DNA from: Henckelia pumila
Lineage: Eukaryota; Streptophyta; Magnoliopsida; Lamiales; Gesneriaceae
Reading direction: 5' to 3'
Length of the DNA stretch: 64,000 nt
Assembly (NCBI RefSeq): GCF_033568475.1
Contig: NC_133123.1
Span: 4,588,001 to 4,652,000 of the forward strand
In this document: one piece after another, positions 39,413 to 50,948 of the stretch
How positions within the stretch are numbered: the first letter of the stretch is position 1
Layout: each line of letters starts with the position of its first letter
The notes under the pieces: generated by a model
Told to the model about the DNA's origin: nothing
What the model saw: the letters and a program-made list of their open reading frames with translations, nothing else
Database searches by the model: none
Translations under genes and position numbers: made by a program

Positions 39413-42400
39413 TGTAACGCCCAGAAATTCGGCACGTAAATCCGCATGCATAACTAGGGGATTTAATAATTTTAAAATAAGGTGAAAATGTGTTAAATTA
39501 ATTTTATATGTTATTATGTGAATTATATGATTTATTAGCATGTTTTAAATATTTGTTCGGCATTTAAATAGGTATGATTTGATTTATGAATTTATCTTAG
39601 AAAGTTTATTTTACGATCGCGTAGGCGGGACCGTGGACGGACGAAATATTACTTTTACACCCAAAATATTTTATGATATTTTTAGTAGCCTTAAAATATT
39701 ATTTTATGATATAATTTGAAGAAAATTAAGGTATTTAGATATATATTTAATTATGTGCTAGTTTTTACCCAAAATAAGTCATTTTAATGACTTTTAATAA
39801 CTTTTAAAAATCCCCTATTTTTATATTTCGGGATTTAAGTTAAATATCCGATTTAACTATTTTGTATTTAAGAGTCTAATTTTATTTTATTCAATAATTA
39901 CTTAATATCTTAACCATGTGTTATTAAAAGATTTAACCTAATCCTACCCTTTAAAAAAAAAAAAAAAAAACCACGCCAAAACTCACCTAGCCGCCTCCAC
40001 ATTCTTCCTTCTCATCTCCCACGTTTTTACAGCAGAATCACTAGCCTCCATATCCAATTCTTCAAGGTTTTTAAATTAGTTTGAAGATCCGTTCGTCCCG
40101 GCGAGCCCGATACGTGTCGATATCAACGTTTTGTTCAAATCTTCAACAAGGCACGTTTCGAATCCCTTATTGCCCACCGTTTAAATCATAGTACACTGAT
40201 TTTTACATGAGTGATCCATTAATGCATGCGTTTTTCAGTTTCGAAGGATATTTTTATTGTTCATGCATGTTTCACGTTCCTTAGCAAGATGACTCAAGTT
40301 TGATGATATTTCTGTTCTTGGCTTGATCGAGTCTGCTGCCAATTGGTTCTTGAGTCTAGGAGGGTTCCTTAGGGTCAGTTTAGGAGGGTGGTCGGGTCTT
40401 GAACCAAGCTGGAACAAGGCTGGACGTGGGTTGTGTCTCAGGAGCAACCTGCGCCGATCGGTTGGAGGAGAAAGGGTCGGGCTCTTCATGCTGAGTTTTG
40501 GCTCGAGCCAGGCCTAGTACTAAGGTTGTGTCTGGGTTCGGGGTCCTAACTAGAGTCCGTAGGGTCTGTTTTGCGGGGTGGTTCGCTCATGGATAAGGCT
40601 CGAACCCAAGCTAGGCGCGTCCTTTCTTCGGATCGGCAGATTTCCCGCAGCGGCTTCGTTGTGGGTTGGAGCTTCGGTTGGTTCAGGCAGGGTCTTGGCG
40701 TGAGCCAAGCCTGGTCCTAAAGTTGCGCCTGGACCATGAGGTGGTCCCGGTGTTGGAGCTCCGGCCGGTGGTGGCCGGAGCCGGTCAGAAAACCCTTGGC
40801 TTGGGGGCTGCGCAGGCTGCGCGGCAAGTATGGATGAGAGGGGGTCGGCTGCTCCATGCAAGGCATGGGGATGGTCCAGGGCTGGTCTGTTGGAACCGGC
40901 AGGACCCTGGGGTGGTCCTGCCGGCGGCGCTCCGGCCAGGGGTGGCCGGAGCAGGGCAATAACAAGGAGGTAAAGGGCTGTTGTCGTGAGGGTTGGGTGA
41001 GGGAGAATGGGGAGATGTCGTACAGGGTGGGTTTTGGGTTTAGGCGGGTCGGGCCCGGGTTTTGGGTCCGGGTCGGGTCTAAAATGATGGGTCAAATAAT
41101 TTTAGTCCGGGTCTAGATTTTTATTATTTGGGCTCGGGTGTTTTTATTTTAATTAAATGAGAGATTAATCTATAATTAATGGGTTTGGGTGTGATTAATT
41201 AATTAATTGGACTAGTTTAATGGGATTAAATAATTATGAAAGCGAGCCTATTAATTTGTCATGGACCGTGTGATCCATGAGAATTATTGGGCCAAGTGGA
41301 GTCGGGTTTAATAATTTTATCGGTCTACTTTATAATTAATGGTTAAATAATACTTTTATTAATTAAGTGTTAAGTTAATTAGTTAATGGGCTTAAAGTAT
41401 ATTTTAAGTGAGCCGTTAGTTTCTCTTGGGCTTGAGGGCCCAAGAAGCTTAATGGGCCAGGTCAGGTTGGGCTTTTGGGTTTTTGGGCCAGTCTAAGAAT
41501 TTTTGAGTTTAAGTCTAGCGGTCAGCAGCTCGAACAAGTCCTTGGAAAAAATAAATGTCCGTAAATATATATTTAATTCATGCATGCATTTTTATTAGAT
41601 ATATAAGTATTATTTTTAAGAAAATAAATTAAATATATATTTACGGGCGAATTTTCATGAAAATAAAGAAGTATATGAGAATTTATATGTTCATGCATCA
41701 TTAAGAATTTTTATGATAAGTTTAAATTGCATGTTAAGAAAAATATATTTTTATGGAAGTTGAAGTGAAGGTGGAAAGTGATGTGGTTGGAGGCCGGGAT
41801 ACCTGGGCCCGGTGACCTTCCTAATGATGTATAAGTATGATGAGCTTATGGATCCAGCTGAGAGGGCTGGTGAAGTGGCAGCACAGAGGTGAAAACCCCA
41901 CCGCCGCGTACGTTGGTTTATAGATTGATCAATCGATTAGTATGATGCCACCGACATGGATACGACCTGTTGAGAACTAAGAAATGATGAAAAGTATTTA
42001 ATGAGATTTATTAAATATGATGTTTATGTTTAGCATGACGATGAAGCATTATAATTATTTATTCATGTCTATATGCATATATTTTTAAGAGCATGCACGT
42101 ATAATTATTATTCACGTATTTTATATGATGTGTGCTTGTGTGTGGTTTCATTTTGTTATATAAGGATAGAACGTGCTGAGCCTCTAGGCTCACTAGATTT
42201 AAATGGTGCAGGTGAGCAGAATATTAATGAAGTTAATGTGTTTCCGACTGGCGGCGAGGGCGTATGAGTATCCAGGCGGCTAGTACCCGTGACCATCGCT
42301 CAATTATGAATTTTATGTTGAAACTAGAACATTTATTTCCGCATATGTTTTATTATTAAATTTTTAGTATTTATTTCATAAGTTTGCATGGATTCTTGTC

Positions 42401-42666
42401 AAAGGAATATTATTTAGGACTTTTATTATGATAATCTTATGGATTATTATTTAGTAATTTATGTTAGGTATTTATTTGCATGCATGTACTTTCGTTATTA
42501 TTTATGTTTAAAGGGTAAATTTATATTAAATTAAGTAAAGTTATTTTTAAGTATTATATATATATGTATGGGCATATATATATATATATATTCATATTCA
42601 TTATTTTATTATCAAAGAGAGTTTTAAAAAAAAAAAAAAAGTCACTAGAAGTTCTAGGATGTTTCA
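39413..42666 (+). repeat. 5' LTR of the TR-GAG element
   Basis: This LTR is 3254 bp long, far beyond the few hundred bases usual for many plant LTRs. It has AT-rich flanks and a GC-rich core at roughly 40320-41090. Inverted 20-base arms (CCGTAAATATATATTTAATT and its complement) at about 41558-41645 could form a large hairpin. An AT microsatellite lies near the 3' end. Confidence 0.93.
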
Positions 42667-42668
42667 TT

Positions 42669-42680
42669 TGGTATCAGAGC
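42669..42680 (+). other. Primer-binding site of the TR-GAG element
   Basis: TGGTATCAGAGC lies two bases after the 5' LTR and matches the 3' end of initiator tRNA-Met, the usual primer for plant LTR elements. Confidence 0.9.
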
Positions 42681-42899
42681 CTTGGTCCTTGGAGGGTTAC
42701 TAGCCTGCTACACGGAGCTCAGAAGCCGCACTGCCAGTCTGTAAGTTTTAAGTGTTTTAAATTATGATTTATGCATGGGACACATGAGTTATGTTTTTAT
42801 TTATTTATGAAAATGAGAATTTAAAGTTACGACAGTCTTAAAGTCAAAAATATTAGTTATGCATGGCGATTTACGTAAAGAAATATGTGGTGGTACAGA

Positions 42900-43916
42900 A
42901 TGCCTCCGAGACCAGTGAACAGACGTGGGGGACCTCCACCTCCACCTCCACAGAATCCTCTTTCAGCATTGGAGCAGGCCAATGCGAATATGATGGCTGG
43001 GATTACTGCTCTGTTGGAGCAGCAGGCGGCACGTCCGAGGCTTTCACACGATGAGGATGTGGCTGAGCGGTTCCAGAAGAAGGGACCCAAGGAGTTTACA
43101 GGCACCACTGATCCGCTCATTGCCGAGGGATGGATCCGATCACTAGAGTCTATCTTTGACTACATGGGGATTACAGATGTGGACAGAGTCAAGTGTGCAA
43201 TTTATATGATGAGAGGGGATGCAGCCTCGTGGTGGGAAGGCGCTGTTAGGGGCGTGAACCTACCTACTTTGACTTGGATAGAGTTCAGACGTATATTCTT
43301 TGCCAAGTATTTCACTGAGGATGTGCGCAGCCGCATGATCCGGGAGTTCATGAGTCTCCGTCAGGGGGACAAGTCTGTGGTGGAGTACATTACACAGTTC
43401 GAGAGGGGGTGTCGCTTCGTACCCCTTATTGCTGACAGTGCACCGGAGAAATTGAGACAGTTTGTTGATGGGCTTAGGGCGGACATCAAGCATGATGTAC
43501 GCATGTTGGACGTCACCACTTATGAGGCAGCGGTGAGTAGGGCACTACGATCCGAGGAGGGTAGGAAGGATATCTTGAGGGAGCAACAGAGGAAGAGGCA
43601 GCTACAAACATCGTACCATGAGTCGTATCCACAGCAGGATGCAAAGAAGCAGTCTACTGGGCCGTCGAAAGGCCCAAATCCACTGAGACAGCAAGGAGCT
43701 ATCGTCCCTCGTGCAGAAGCACTACCTCTCTGCCAGAAATGCCAGAAGCCCCATCCAGGACCGTGTATGAAGGGATCAGGCATGTGCTACCATTGCAAGG
43801 AACCGGGACACATTATGCTGCATTGTCCCAAGAAGAATGCTGCTGGACGAGTCTTTGTGATGCAGGCAGAGGAAGCAGCACCAGATACTTTGCGCATCAC
43901 GGGTAATGTTATTTAA
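42900..43916 (+). CDS. Gag of the TR-GAG element (Ty3/Gypsy type)
   Basis: A single frame of about 338 residues forms the element's only gene. It has a Pro-rich N-terminus, a retrotransposon gag (capsid-like) domain of Ty3/Gypsy type in the middle and one CCHC zinc knuckle near the C-terminus. The frame looks whole. An in-frame ATG 15 bases upstream (42885) would add five residues. No pol region follows; the frame stops about 115 bp before the 3' LTR. It belongs to the element, not to the host. Confidence 0.88.
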   Translation: MPPRPVNRRGGPPPPPPQNPLSALEQANANMMAGITALLEQQAARPRLSHDEDVAERFQKKGPKEFTGTTDPLIAEGWIRSLESIFDYMGITDVDRVKCAIYMMRGDAASWWEGAVRGVNLPTLTWIEFRRIFFAKYFTEDVRSRMIREFMSLRQGDKSVVEYITQFERGCRFVPLIADSAPEKLRQFVDGLRADIKHDVRMLDVTTYEAAVSRALRSEEGRKDILREQQRKRQLQTSYHESYPQQDAKKQSTGPSKGPNPLRQQGAIVPRAEALPLCQKCQKPHPGPCMKGSGMCYHCKEPGHIMLHCPKKNAAGRVFVMQAEEAAPDTLRITGNVI

Positions 43917-44018
43917 ATGCATTGAATTTGTCGTATTTGGATTGCTCGATTCGGAACTACACGAGGAAACTTGTTCTTGCTTAGAGTTCGTTTCAATTTC
44001 GAGGACGAAATTCCATTT

Positions 44019-44031
44019 AAGGGGGAGAGAA
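44019..44031 (+). other. Polypurine tract of the TR-GAG element
   Basis: AAGGGGGAGAGAA lies directly before the 3' LTR. This is the expected position and composition for priming plus-strand synthesis. Confidence 0.88.
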
Positions 44032-44032
44032 T

Positions 44033-47000
44033 TGTAACGCCCAGAAATTCGGCACGTAAATCCGCATGCATAACTAGGGGATTTAATAATTTTAAAATAA
44101 GGTGAAAATGTGTTAAATTAATTTTATATGTTATTATGTGAATTATATGATTTATTAGCATGTTTTAAATATTTGTTCGGCATTTAAATAGGTATGATTT
44201 GATTTATGAATTTATCTTAGAAAGTTTATTTTACGATCGCGTAGGCGGGACCGTGGACGGACGAAATATTACTTTTACACCCAAAATATTTTATGATATT
44301 TTTAGTAGCCTTAAAATATTATTTTATGATATAATTTGAAGAAAATTAAGGTATTTAGATATATATTTAATTATGTGCTAGTTTTTACCCAAAATAAGTC
44401 ATTTTAATGACTTTTAATAACTTTTAAAAATCCCCTATTTTTATATTTCGGGATTTAAGTTAAATATCCGATTTAACTATTTTGTATTTAAGAGTCTAAT
44501 TTTATTTTATTCAATAATTACTTAATATCTTAACCATGTGTTATTAAAAGATTTAACCTAATCCTACCCTTTAAAAAAAAAAAAAAAAACCACGCCAAAA
44601 CTCACCTAGCCGCCTCCACATTCTTCCTTCTCATCTCCCACGTTTTTACAGCAGAATCACTAGCCTCCATATCCAATTCTTCAAGGTTTTTAAATTAGTT
44701 TGAAGATCCGTTCGTCCCGGCGAGCCCGATACGTGTCGATATCAACGTTTTGTTCAAATCTTCAACAAGGCACGTTTCGAATCCCTTATTGCCCACCGTT
44801 TAAATCATAGTACACTGATTTTTACATGAGTGATCCATTAATGCATGCGTTTTTCAGTTTCGAAGGATATTTTTATTGTTCATGCATGTTTCACGTTCCT
44901 TAGCAAGATGACTCAAGTTTGATGATATTTCTGTTCTTGGCTTGATCGAGTCTGCTGCCAATTGGTTCTTGAGTCTAGGAGGGTTCCTTAGGGTCAGTTT
45001 AGGAGGGTGGTCGGGTCTTGAACCAAGCTGGAACAAGGCTGGACGTGGGTTGTGTCTCAGGAGCAACCTGCGCCGATCGGTTGGAGGAGAAAGGGTCGGG
45101 CTCTTCATGCTGAGTTTTGGCTCGAGCCAGGCCTAGTACTAAGGTTGTGTCTGGGTTCGGGGTCCTAACTAGAGTCCGTAGGGTCTGTTTTGCGGGGTGG
45201 TTCGCTCATGGATAAGGCTCGAACCCAAGCTAGGCGCGTCCTTTCTTCGGATCGGCAGATTTCCCGCAGCGGCTTCGTTGTGGGTTGGAGCTTCGGTTGG
45301 TTCAGGCAGGGTCTTGGCGTGAGCCAAGCCTGGTCCTAAAGTTGCGCCTGGACCATGAGGTGGTCCCGGTGTTGGAGCTCCGGCCGGTGGTGGCCGGAGC
45401 CGGTCAGAAAACCCTTGGCTTGGGGGCTGCGCAGGCTGCGCGGCAAGTATGGATGAGAGGGGGTCGGCTGCTCCATGCAAGGCATGGGGATGGTCCAGGG
45501 CTGGTCTGTTGGAACCGGCAGGACCCTGGGGTGGTCCTGCCGGCGGCGCTCCGGCCAGGGGTGGCCGGAGCAGGGCAATAACAAGGAGGTAAAGGGCTGT
45601 TGTCGTGAGGGTTGGGTGAGGGAGAATGGGGAGATGTCGTACAGGGTGGGTTTTGGGTTTAGGCGGGTCGGGCCCGGGTTTTGGGTCCGGGTCGGGTCTA
45701 AAATGATGGGTCAAATAATTTTAGTTCGGGTCTAGATTTTTATTATTTGGGCTCGGGTGTTTTTATTTTAATTAAATGAGAGATTAATCTATAATTAATG
45801 GGTTTGGGTGTGATTAATTAATTAATTGGACTAGTTTAATGGGATTAAATAATTATGAAAGCGAGCCTATTAATTTGTCATGGACCGTGTGATCCATGAG
45901 AATTATTGGGCCAAGTGGAGTCGGGTTTAATAATTTTATCGGTCTACTTTATAATTAATGGTTAAATAATACTTTTATTAATTAAGTGTTAAGTTAATTA
46001 GTTAATGGGCTTAAAGTATATTTTAAGTGAGCCGTTAGTTTCTCTTGGGCTTGAGGGCCCAAGAAGCTTAATGGGCCAGGTCAGGTTGGGCTTTTGGGTT
46101 TTTGGGCCAGTCTAAGAATTTTTGAGTTTAAGTCTAGCGGTCAGCAGCTCGAACAAGTCCTTGGAAAAAATAAATGTCCGTAAATATATATTTAATTCAT
46201 GCATGCATTTTTATTAGATATATAAGTATTATTTTTAAGAAAATAAATTAAATATATATTTACGGGCGAATTTTCATGAAAATAAAGAAGTATATGAGAA
46301 TTTATATGTTCATGCATCATTAAGAATTTTTATGATAAGTTTAAATTGCATGTTAAGAAAAATATATTTTTATGGAAGTTGAAGTGAAGGTGGAAAGTGA
46401 TGTGGTTGGAGGCCGGGATACCTGGGCCCGGTGACCTTCCTAATGATGTATAAGTATGATGAGCTTATGGATCCAGCTGAGAGGGCTGGTGAAGTGGCAG
46501 CACAGAGGTGGAAACCCCACCGCCGCGTACGTTGGTTTATAGATTGATCAATCGATTAGTATGATGTCACCGACATGGATACGACCTGTTGAGAACTAAG
46601 AAATGATGAAAAGTATTTAATGAGATTTATTAAATATGATGTTTATGTTTAGCATGACGATGAAGCATTATAATTATTTATTCATGTCTATATGCATATA
46701 TTTTTAAGAGCATGCACGTATAATTATTATTCACGTATTTTATATGATGTGTGCTTGTGTGTGGTTTCATTTTGTTATATAAGGATAGAACGTGCTGAGC
46801 CTCTAGGCTCACTAGATTTAAATGGTGCAGGTGAGCAGAATATTAATGAAGTTAATGTGTTTCCGACTGGCGGCGAGGGCGTATGAGTATCCAGGCGGCT
46901 AGTACCCGTGACCATCGCTCAATTATGAATTTTATGTTGAAACTAGAACATTTATTTCCGCATATGTTTTATTATTAAATTTTTAGTATTTATTTCATAA

Positions 47001-47291
47001 GTTTGCATGGATTCTTGTCAAAGGAATATTATTTAGGACTTTTATTATGATAATCTTATGGATTATTATTTAGTAATTTATGTTAGGTATTTATTTGCAT
47101 GCATGTACTTTCGTTATTATTTATGTTTAAAGGGTAAATTTATATTAAATTAAGTAAAGTTATTTTTAAGTATTATATATATATGTATGGGCATATATAT
47201 ATATATATATTCATATTCATTATTTTATTATCAAAGAGAGTTTTTAAAAAAAAAAAAAAAAAAAAGTCACTAGAAGTTCTAGGATGTTTCA
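44033..47291 (+). repeat. 3' LTR of the TR-GAG element
   Basis: This copy is 3259 bp and nearly identical to the 5' LTR. The lengths differ only through homopolymer runs. It ends with ...GATGTTTCA followed by the AAAAA target duplication at 47292-47296. Confidence 0.93.
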
Positions 47292-48173
47292 AAAAATGCT
47301 TCATAATTTGGAAGAATATGGCTAACACTAGCTAGATAGTAGAGTCCGAATACGTTGTTTATGCTCCTACGAATCCAAAGAAAAAATATAGTGACTGAGC
47401 CACGAACAAGCATTAGATACACCTGGAAAATGCTTCACGTAAACTCTCCAAAACTCAAATCATATTCGAATGCAAAAATAAGAAAGGTTGAATGGTTAAA
47501 TGAGAACTTACATTCAATAAGCATGATCATTGATCACCTTGCATTTATAGGTTTTTCAATGGCTTATTGGGCTTGAGCCCCAAGTTAAGCGGACATGGAC
47601 CATCTCATGTTCTTATAATAACGAGCCTTGATAATTTATAGAAGAGATTGGACTCAAACAAAATTAATTGATTGGATATGGGCGGACGAAGGGAGAACCC
47701 ATATTCAATACGAGGTTAGATTGAATTGATCGTGGATTCAAAACCAAATATTTTGCAGGCCCATTTTCGTTTACGACCCAAGTAATTTCTTCTTTTTAAC
47801 TCAAAACCAACCTGGTCTGAAAGGTGAACTCACAGGACGGCCCATAAGTGTAACCGAGACGACTTGATCCATGCGTCGCACGCACCGAATCGTGTAGGGG
47901 TGGGCGTCGGGGTCGGATAATTTGGGTCGGATAGCAAATTTAGTTATCCGAACCAAATCCGAAAATATCGGTACCCGACAATCGGATAGTTTCGGGTACC
48001 CGAAATTAAACCTTATATGTTTGTTTAAAAAAATTTATTTTTGATTTAAAGACTCAAAATCCATCAAATATTATTATTTATTGGGTTGGGTTATCTGATT
48101 TAATGGTCATATTGGGCTGGACTTTGTGAAAATATCTAAACAATGGACTCAAAAGTCAAAACCACCAAATATT

Positions 48174-48423
48174 TAAAAAAAAGGTTGACCCGGGACCCCA
48201 TTCCACATGAGTCAGATGCTCATTGGCTCATGTTGGAGTTAAATTGAGATATGTGCACGAGCGGTAGGGACCTGAGGGAGGGAGCAACATGGTCAATCCC
48301 AAGAACAAATCCCCACAATATTTCAGCAGGAAATATGCTCCACAAGAGGATCGAACCCGGAACGCTGAGAAATTTCTTCTCACGTCACCTCGGGCCTTAC
48401 CAACTTGCCTATGCCCCTGTGGG
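48174..48423 (-). mobile_element. tRNA-derived SINE
   Basis: On the minus strand the element has an A-box-like AGGCAAGTTGGTAAGG and, about 40 nt later, a B-box GGGTTCGATCC, the internal RNA polymerase III promoter of a tRNA-derived head. A non-tRNA body follows and the element ends in a run of T. Near-identical flanks (CAAAACCACCAAATATT at 48157-48173, CAAAACCCATCAAATATT at 48424-48441) look like a 17-18 bp target duplication, as expected for LINE-type integration. No functional tRNA can fold from it. Confidence 0.7.
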
Positions 48424-48777
48424 CAAAACCCATCAAATATTATATATTCTAGCGACGGAAGCACATGCAGTTGTGTGTGTGATATAATATATGATTTTTT
48501 TATGATTTTTTTTATGAAATAATGTATTATTCAGTAGTTGAAAATTAATTATTGGTAATATAATATAATATTATTATGCTAATATAATCAAATTGATATT
48601 TGAGATATATACGTGAGAAATTAATCATAAAAACAAATATGATAAATATAGGTTGAAGAAGTTGGAGGGAAAAAGAAGTTGAGAAAAATGCAGACAAAAA
48701 ATGGTAGAATTGGAAGATGATTTCTGATGTGTCATGACACACAAAAAAACAGTTACTATAAGGCACTCAACATTTAT

Positions 48778-49700
48778 GAGAAAAATTCCGGTTCAGCCCT
48801 AAATATTTGAACACATTCCCGGTTCAGTCCTAAATGTTTGGACGTTCCCGGTTTGGTCCTAAATGTTTCCTAAAATTTTCCGGTTCAGTCCTAAATGTTT
48901 ATACGTTCCCGTTTTGATCCTAAATATTTTCTAAAAGTTCCCGGTTCAGTTCTAAATATTTTTACATTGCTGATTTTGTGCCAAATATTTCTCAAAATTT
49001 CTCGGTTTTATCCTTCCATCTACTCGTGTGTTAAAACTAACACCACAACTTACACCACAAAGTGTTATATCATTTATGATTGAATTTTATATTATTTATT
49101 ATATATTTAACATTAAACAATTTGTAAATAAAACACAAATTTATTAGAGTTTTTATCCAAATTCAAATCAATTTTACACAATGTTCAAAATGAAAATATT
49201 AAATTCATGATGCTACAAAATAAAAACTTAAATAAAATAAACGAAACTTGAGGAATTAAAATTTAATGATGTTATTTCACATTTCTATTAATTTTGTTAT
49301 ATGAGAATTCATGATGCTTGCACATTTAAGAAAAAATTTGGAGGTTGGAAAAAGATATATATTTTTTTAAAACTCTTTTTATAATTTAAATAATTAGTAT
49401 TTGAGAAATATTTACTATTAAATAAAACTTAATTTCATATCACTACTTTAACGGTGGTCAAATAATTCATTATATTTTCTCAATTGTTAACCATAAGTAT
49501 TCTTCTCTTGAAAAATTTATTGAAAATTTTAAATATTTTGTGAAATAAGTAATACTAGCTATTTGCTAAAACATTTGTTTATTTGTTTGTGATTGATAAT
49601 GTTTTTAACTATAAGATTGCACGGTTCAATTATTTTTTTATTCTATAATTTTATTTTGCATAATTTATATTATATTTTCATTTGGAAGAAATTATTGTTC

Positions 49701-49740
<40 letters not shown>

Positions 49741-50041
49741 TTCTATTTTATTTAACTTTTTCTTTTGTTTGTAAGTTTTTTTATCACGCTTTGTTTGTAG
49801 ATGGAAGGACCAAACCGAAAAATTTTGAAAAATATTTAAGAAGAAATCTGGAACGTAAAACATTTAGGACTGGACTGGAAACTTTTTAAAACATTTGGGA
49901 CCAAACCGGAAACATAAAAACATTTAGAATTGAACCGGAAATTTTTGGAAAACATTTGGGACCAAACCGGAAACGTTCAAACATTTAGGACTGAACCGGG
50001 AATGTGTTCAAACATTTAGGACGGGACCGGGATTTTTTCCC
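48778..50041. mobile_element. Non-autonomous Mutator-like element with compound inverted repeats
   Basis: A 10-bp target duplication CAACATTTAT (48768-48777 and 50042-50051) flanks the element. The left end is GAGAAAAATTCCGG and the right end is the complement of GGGAAAAAATCCCGG. Each end is an inverted repeat of about 240 bp built from several copies of a unit containing CCGGTTCAGTCCTAAATGTT. The core (about 49020-49795) is AT-rich with an (ATT)n tract near 49705 and no transposase. The size and duplication length fit Mutator-like elements. Confidence 0.8.
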
Positions 50042-50082
50042 CAACATTTATATAATAGTTTAGAATTATATATATATATATA

Positions 50083-50224
50083 GAGTTTCTTTCAAGTGCC
50101 CACCTATCATGCCCACCAATGATGTGGCACTATTCTATTGGACCTACAATTTATCACATCTTTATCACATCCAATAGAATAGTGCCACATCATTGGTGGG
50201 CATGGTAGGTGGGCATTTGAAAAA

Positions 50225-50230
<6 letters not shown>
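50083..50230. mobile_element. Foldback MITE with near-perfect hairpin
   Basis: Arms 50094-50142 and about 50170-50218 are complementary over 49 positions with only about two mismatches. A 27-nt loop separates them. The arms contain TGCCCACC, ACCAATGATGTGGCAC and TATTCTATTGGA. The element sits in (TA)n DNA, so a TA target duplication is possible but cannot be proven. RNA from it would form a strong hairpin. Confidence 0.75.
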
Positions 50231-50270
<40 letters not shown>

Positions 50271-50948
50271 CCAAAAAAAATTGGGTACCTGATATCCGAT
50301 CGGGTACCAGAAAAATACCTGACATCAACCCAAGTTTCAATAATTCGGGTTTGGGTTCTACTCGAACCCAAAATTTGTAAAACTAACCGATCCGATCCGA
50401 TCGGATATCCGCTACCCGACCCTTAAACGCCCACCCTTGCGCAGTTACGCACGAGCTGATCCAAAATCAACCTGATCTTATTAAGAACTATGAAGTTGTG
50501 GCTTGTATAAATTTTTTATTAAATTTAATTTAAATTAAAATAAAATGATATCATAATTGTAAAAATGCAGTTCAAATTGAGAACTTGACCCCAAAAGAAA
50601 AAGTGGTCATGTGACTCATGTCATGACCTAATTGTCGGTCTAATGGTCTCATCCTTAATATAGTAGATAGATAATTAATTATCAAGCTCATAAATAATTT
50701 TAAGAACCGGAGCTTGTTAAGAATCATCTGGATCCTATCTTGTGATTATATATGAAACGGACCTTTGATTTTGAGTGGATTTAAAGCTTGAACTCCTCTG
50801 TATAAGCAGGAGCTTATTATTTTCTAGTTGAATTGAAACGAAATACTCATAATTTCTCAACTCTTTTTTGAGGTTTTGTCGATCTAATGGCTTGGCTTCT
50901 TCACTTACCAGAATTGAACTTCTCTCCCACTTCGTGTAACACAAATAA

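Larger units (their letters stand above)
39413..47291 (+). mobile_element. TR-GAG-type LTR retrotransposon, structurally whole
   Basis: The element has two LTRs of about 3.25 kb around a 1.37-kb interior. The LTRs begin TGTAACGCCCAGAAATTCGG and end in ...GATGTTTCA. The flanking 5-bp target duplication is AAAAA. A tRNA-Met primer-binding site and a polypurine tract are in the expected places. The interior holds a gag frame of Ty3/Gypsy type and no protease, reverse transcriptase, RNase H or integrase. This is the plan of terminal-repeat retrotransposons with a GAG domain (TR-GAG), which depend on partners for the other proteins. The LTRs differ by about three substitutions plus small homopolymer length changes. 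The insertion is therefore very recent, perhaps tens of thousands of years at usual plant rates (inference). Confidence 0.92.
47896..50437. mobile_element. hAT-like element split by nested insertions
   Basis: The left end AGGGGTGGGCGTCGGGGTCG and the right end (complement AAGGGTGGGCGTTTAAGGGT) are imperfect inverted repeats. Both continue inward with GTCGGATA/ATCCGA motifs. They resemble the hAT-like element at 34.1 kb in style (CGGGTCGG-rich ends). No clear 8-bp target duplication was found, so the pairing is probable rather than certain. A SINE, a Mutator-like element and a foldback MITE lie inside. Confidence 0.55.

Noticed and set aside
40550-41095. Pro-rich 181-codon antisense frame in the LTR, repeated at 45169-45714
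   Set aside because: It lies in the GC-rich LTR core on the strand opposite to the element's transcription. It is low complexity with no family resemblance, and its second copy exists only because LTRs come in pairs.
48360-48421. Possible tRNA gene on the minus strand
   Set aside because: A- and B-box-like motifs are present, but no cloverleaf with acceptor stem was found. The segment is the head of a SINE with flanking duplications.
48787-50032. Regular short repeats resembling a CRISPR-like array
   Set aside because: The repeats are degenerate, mirror each other at two ends of one element and lie in a plant nuclear sequence with a Mutator-type target duplication.
50193-50426. Frames on both strands across the (AT)n tract
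   Set aside because: They consist of Tyr-Ile repeats from the microsatellite and the arms of the foldback MITE and hAT-like end.
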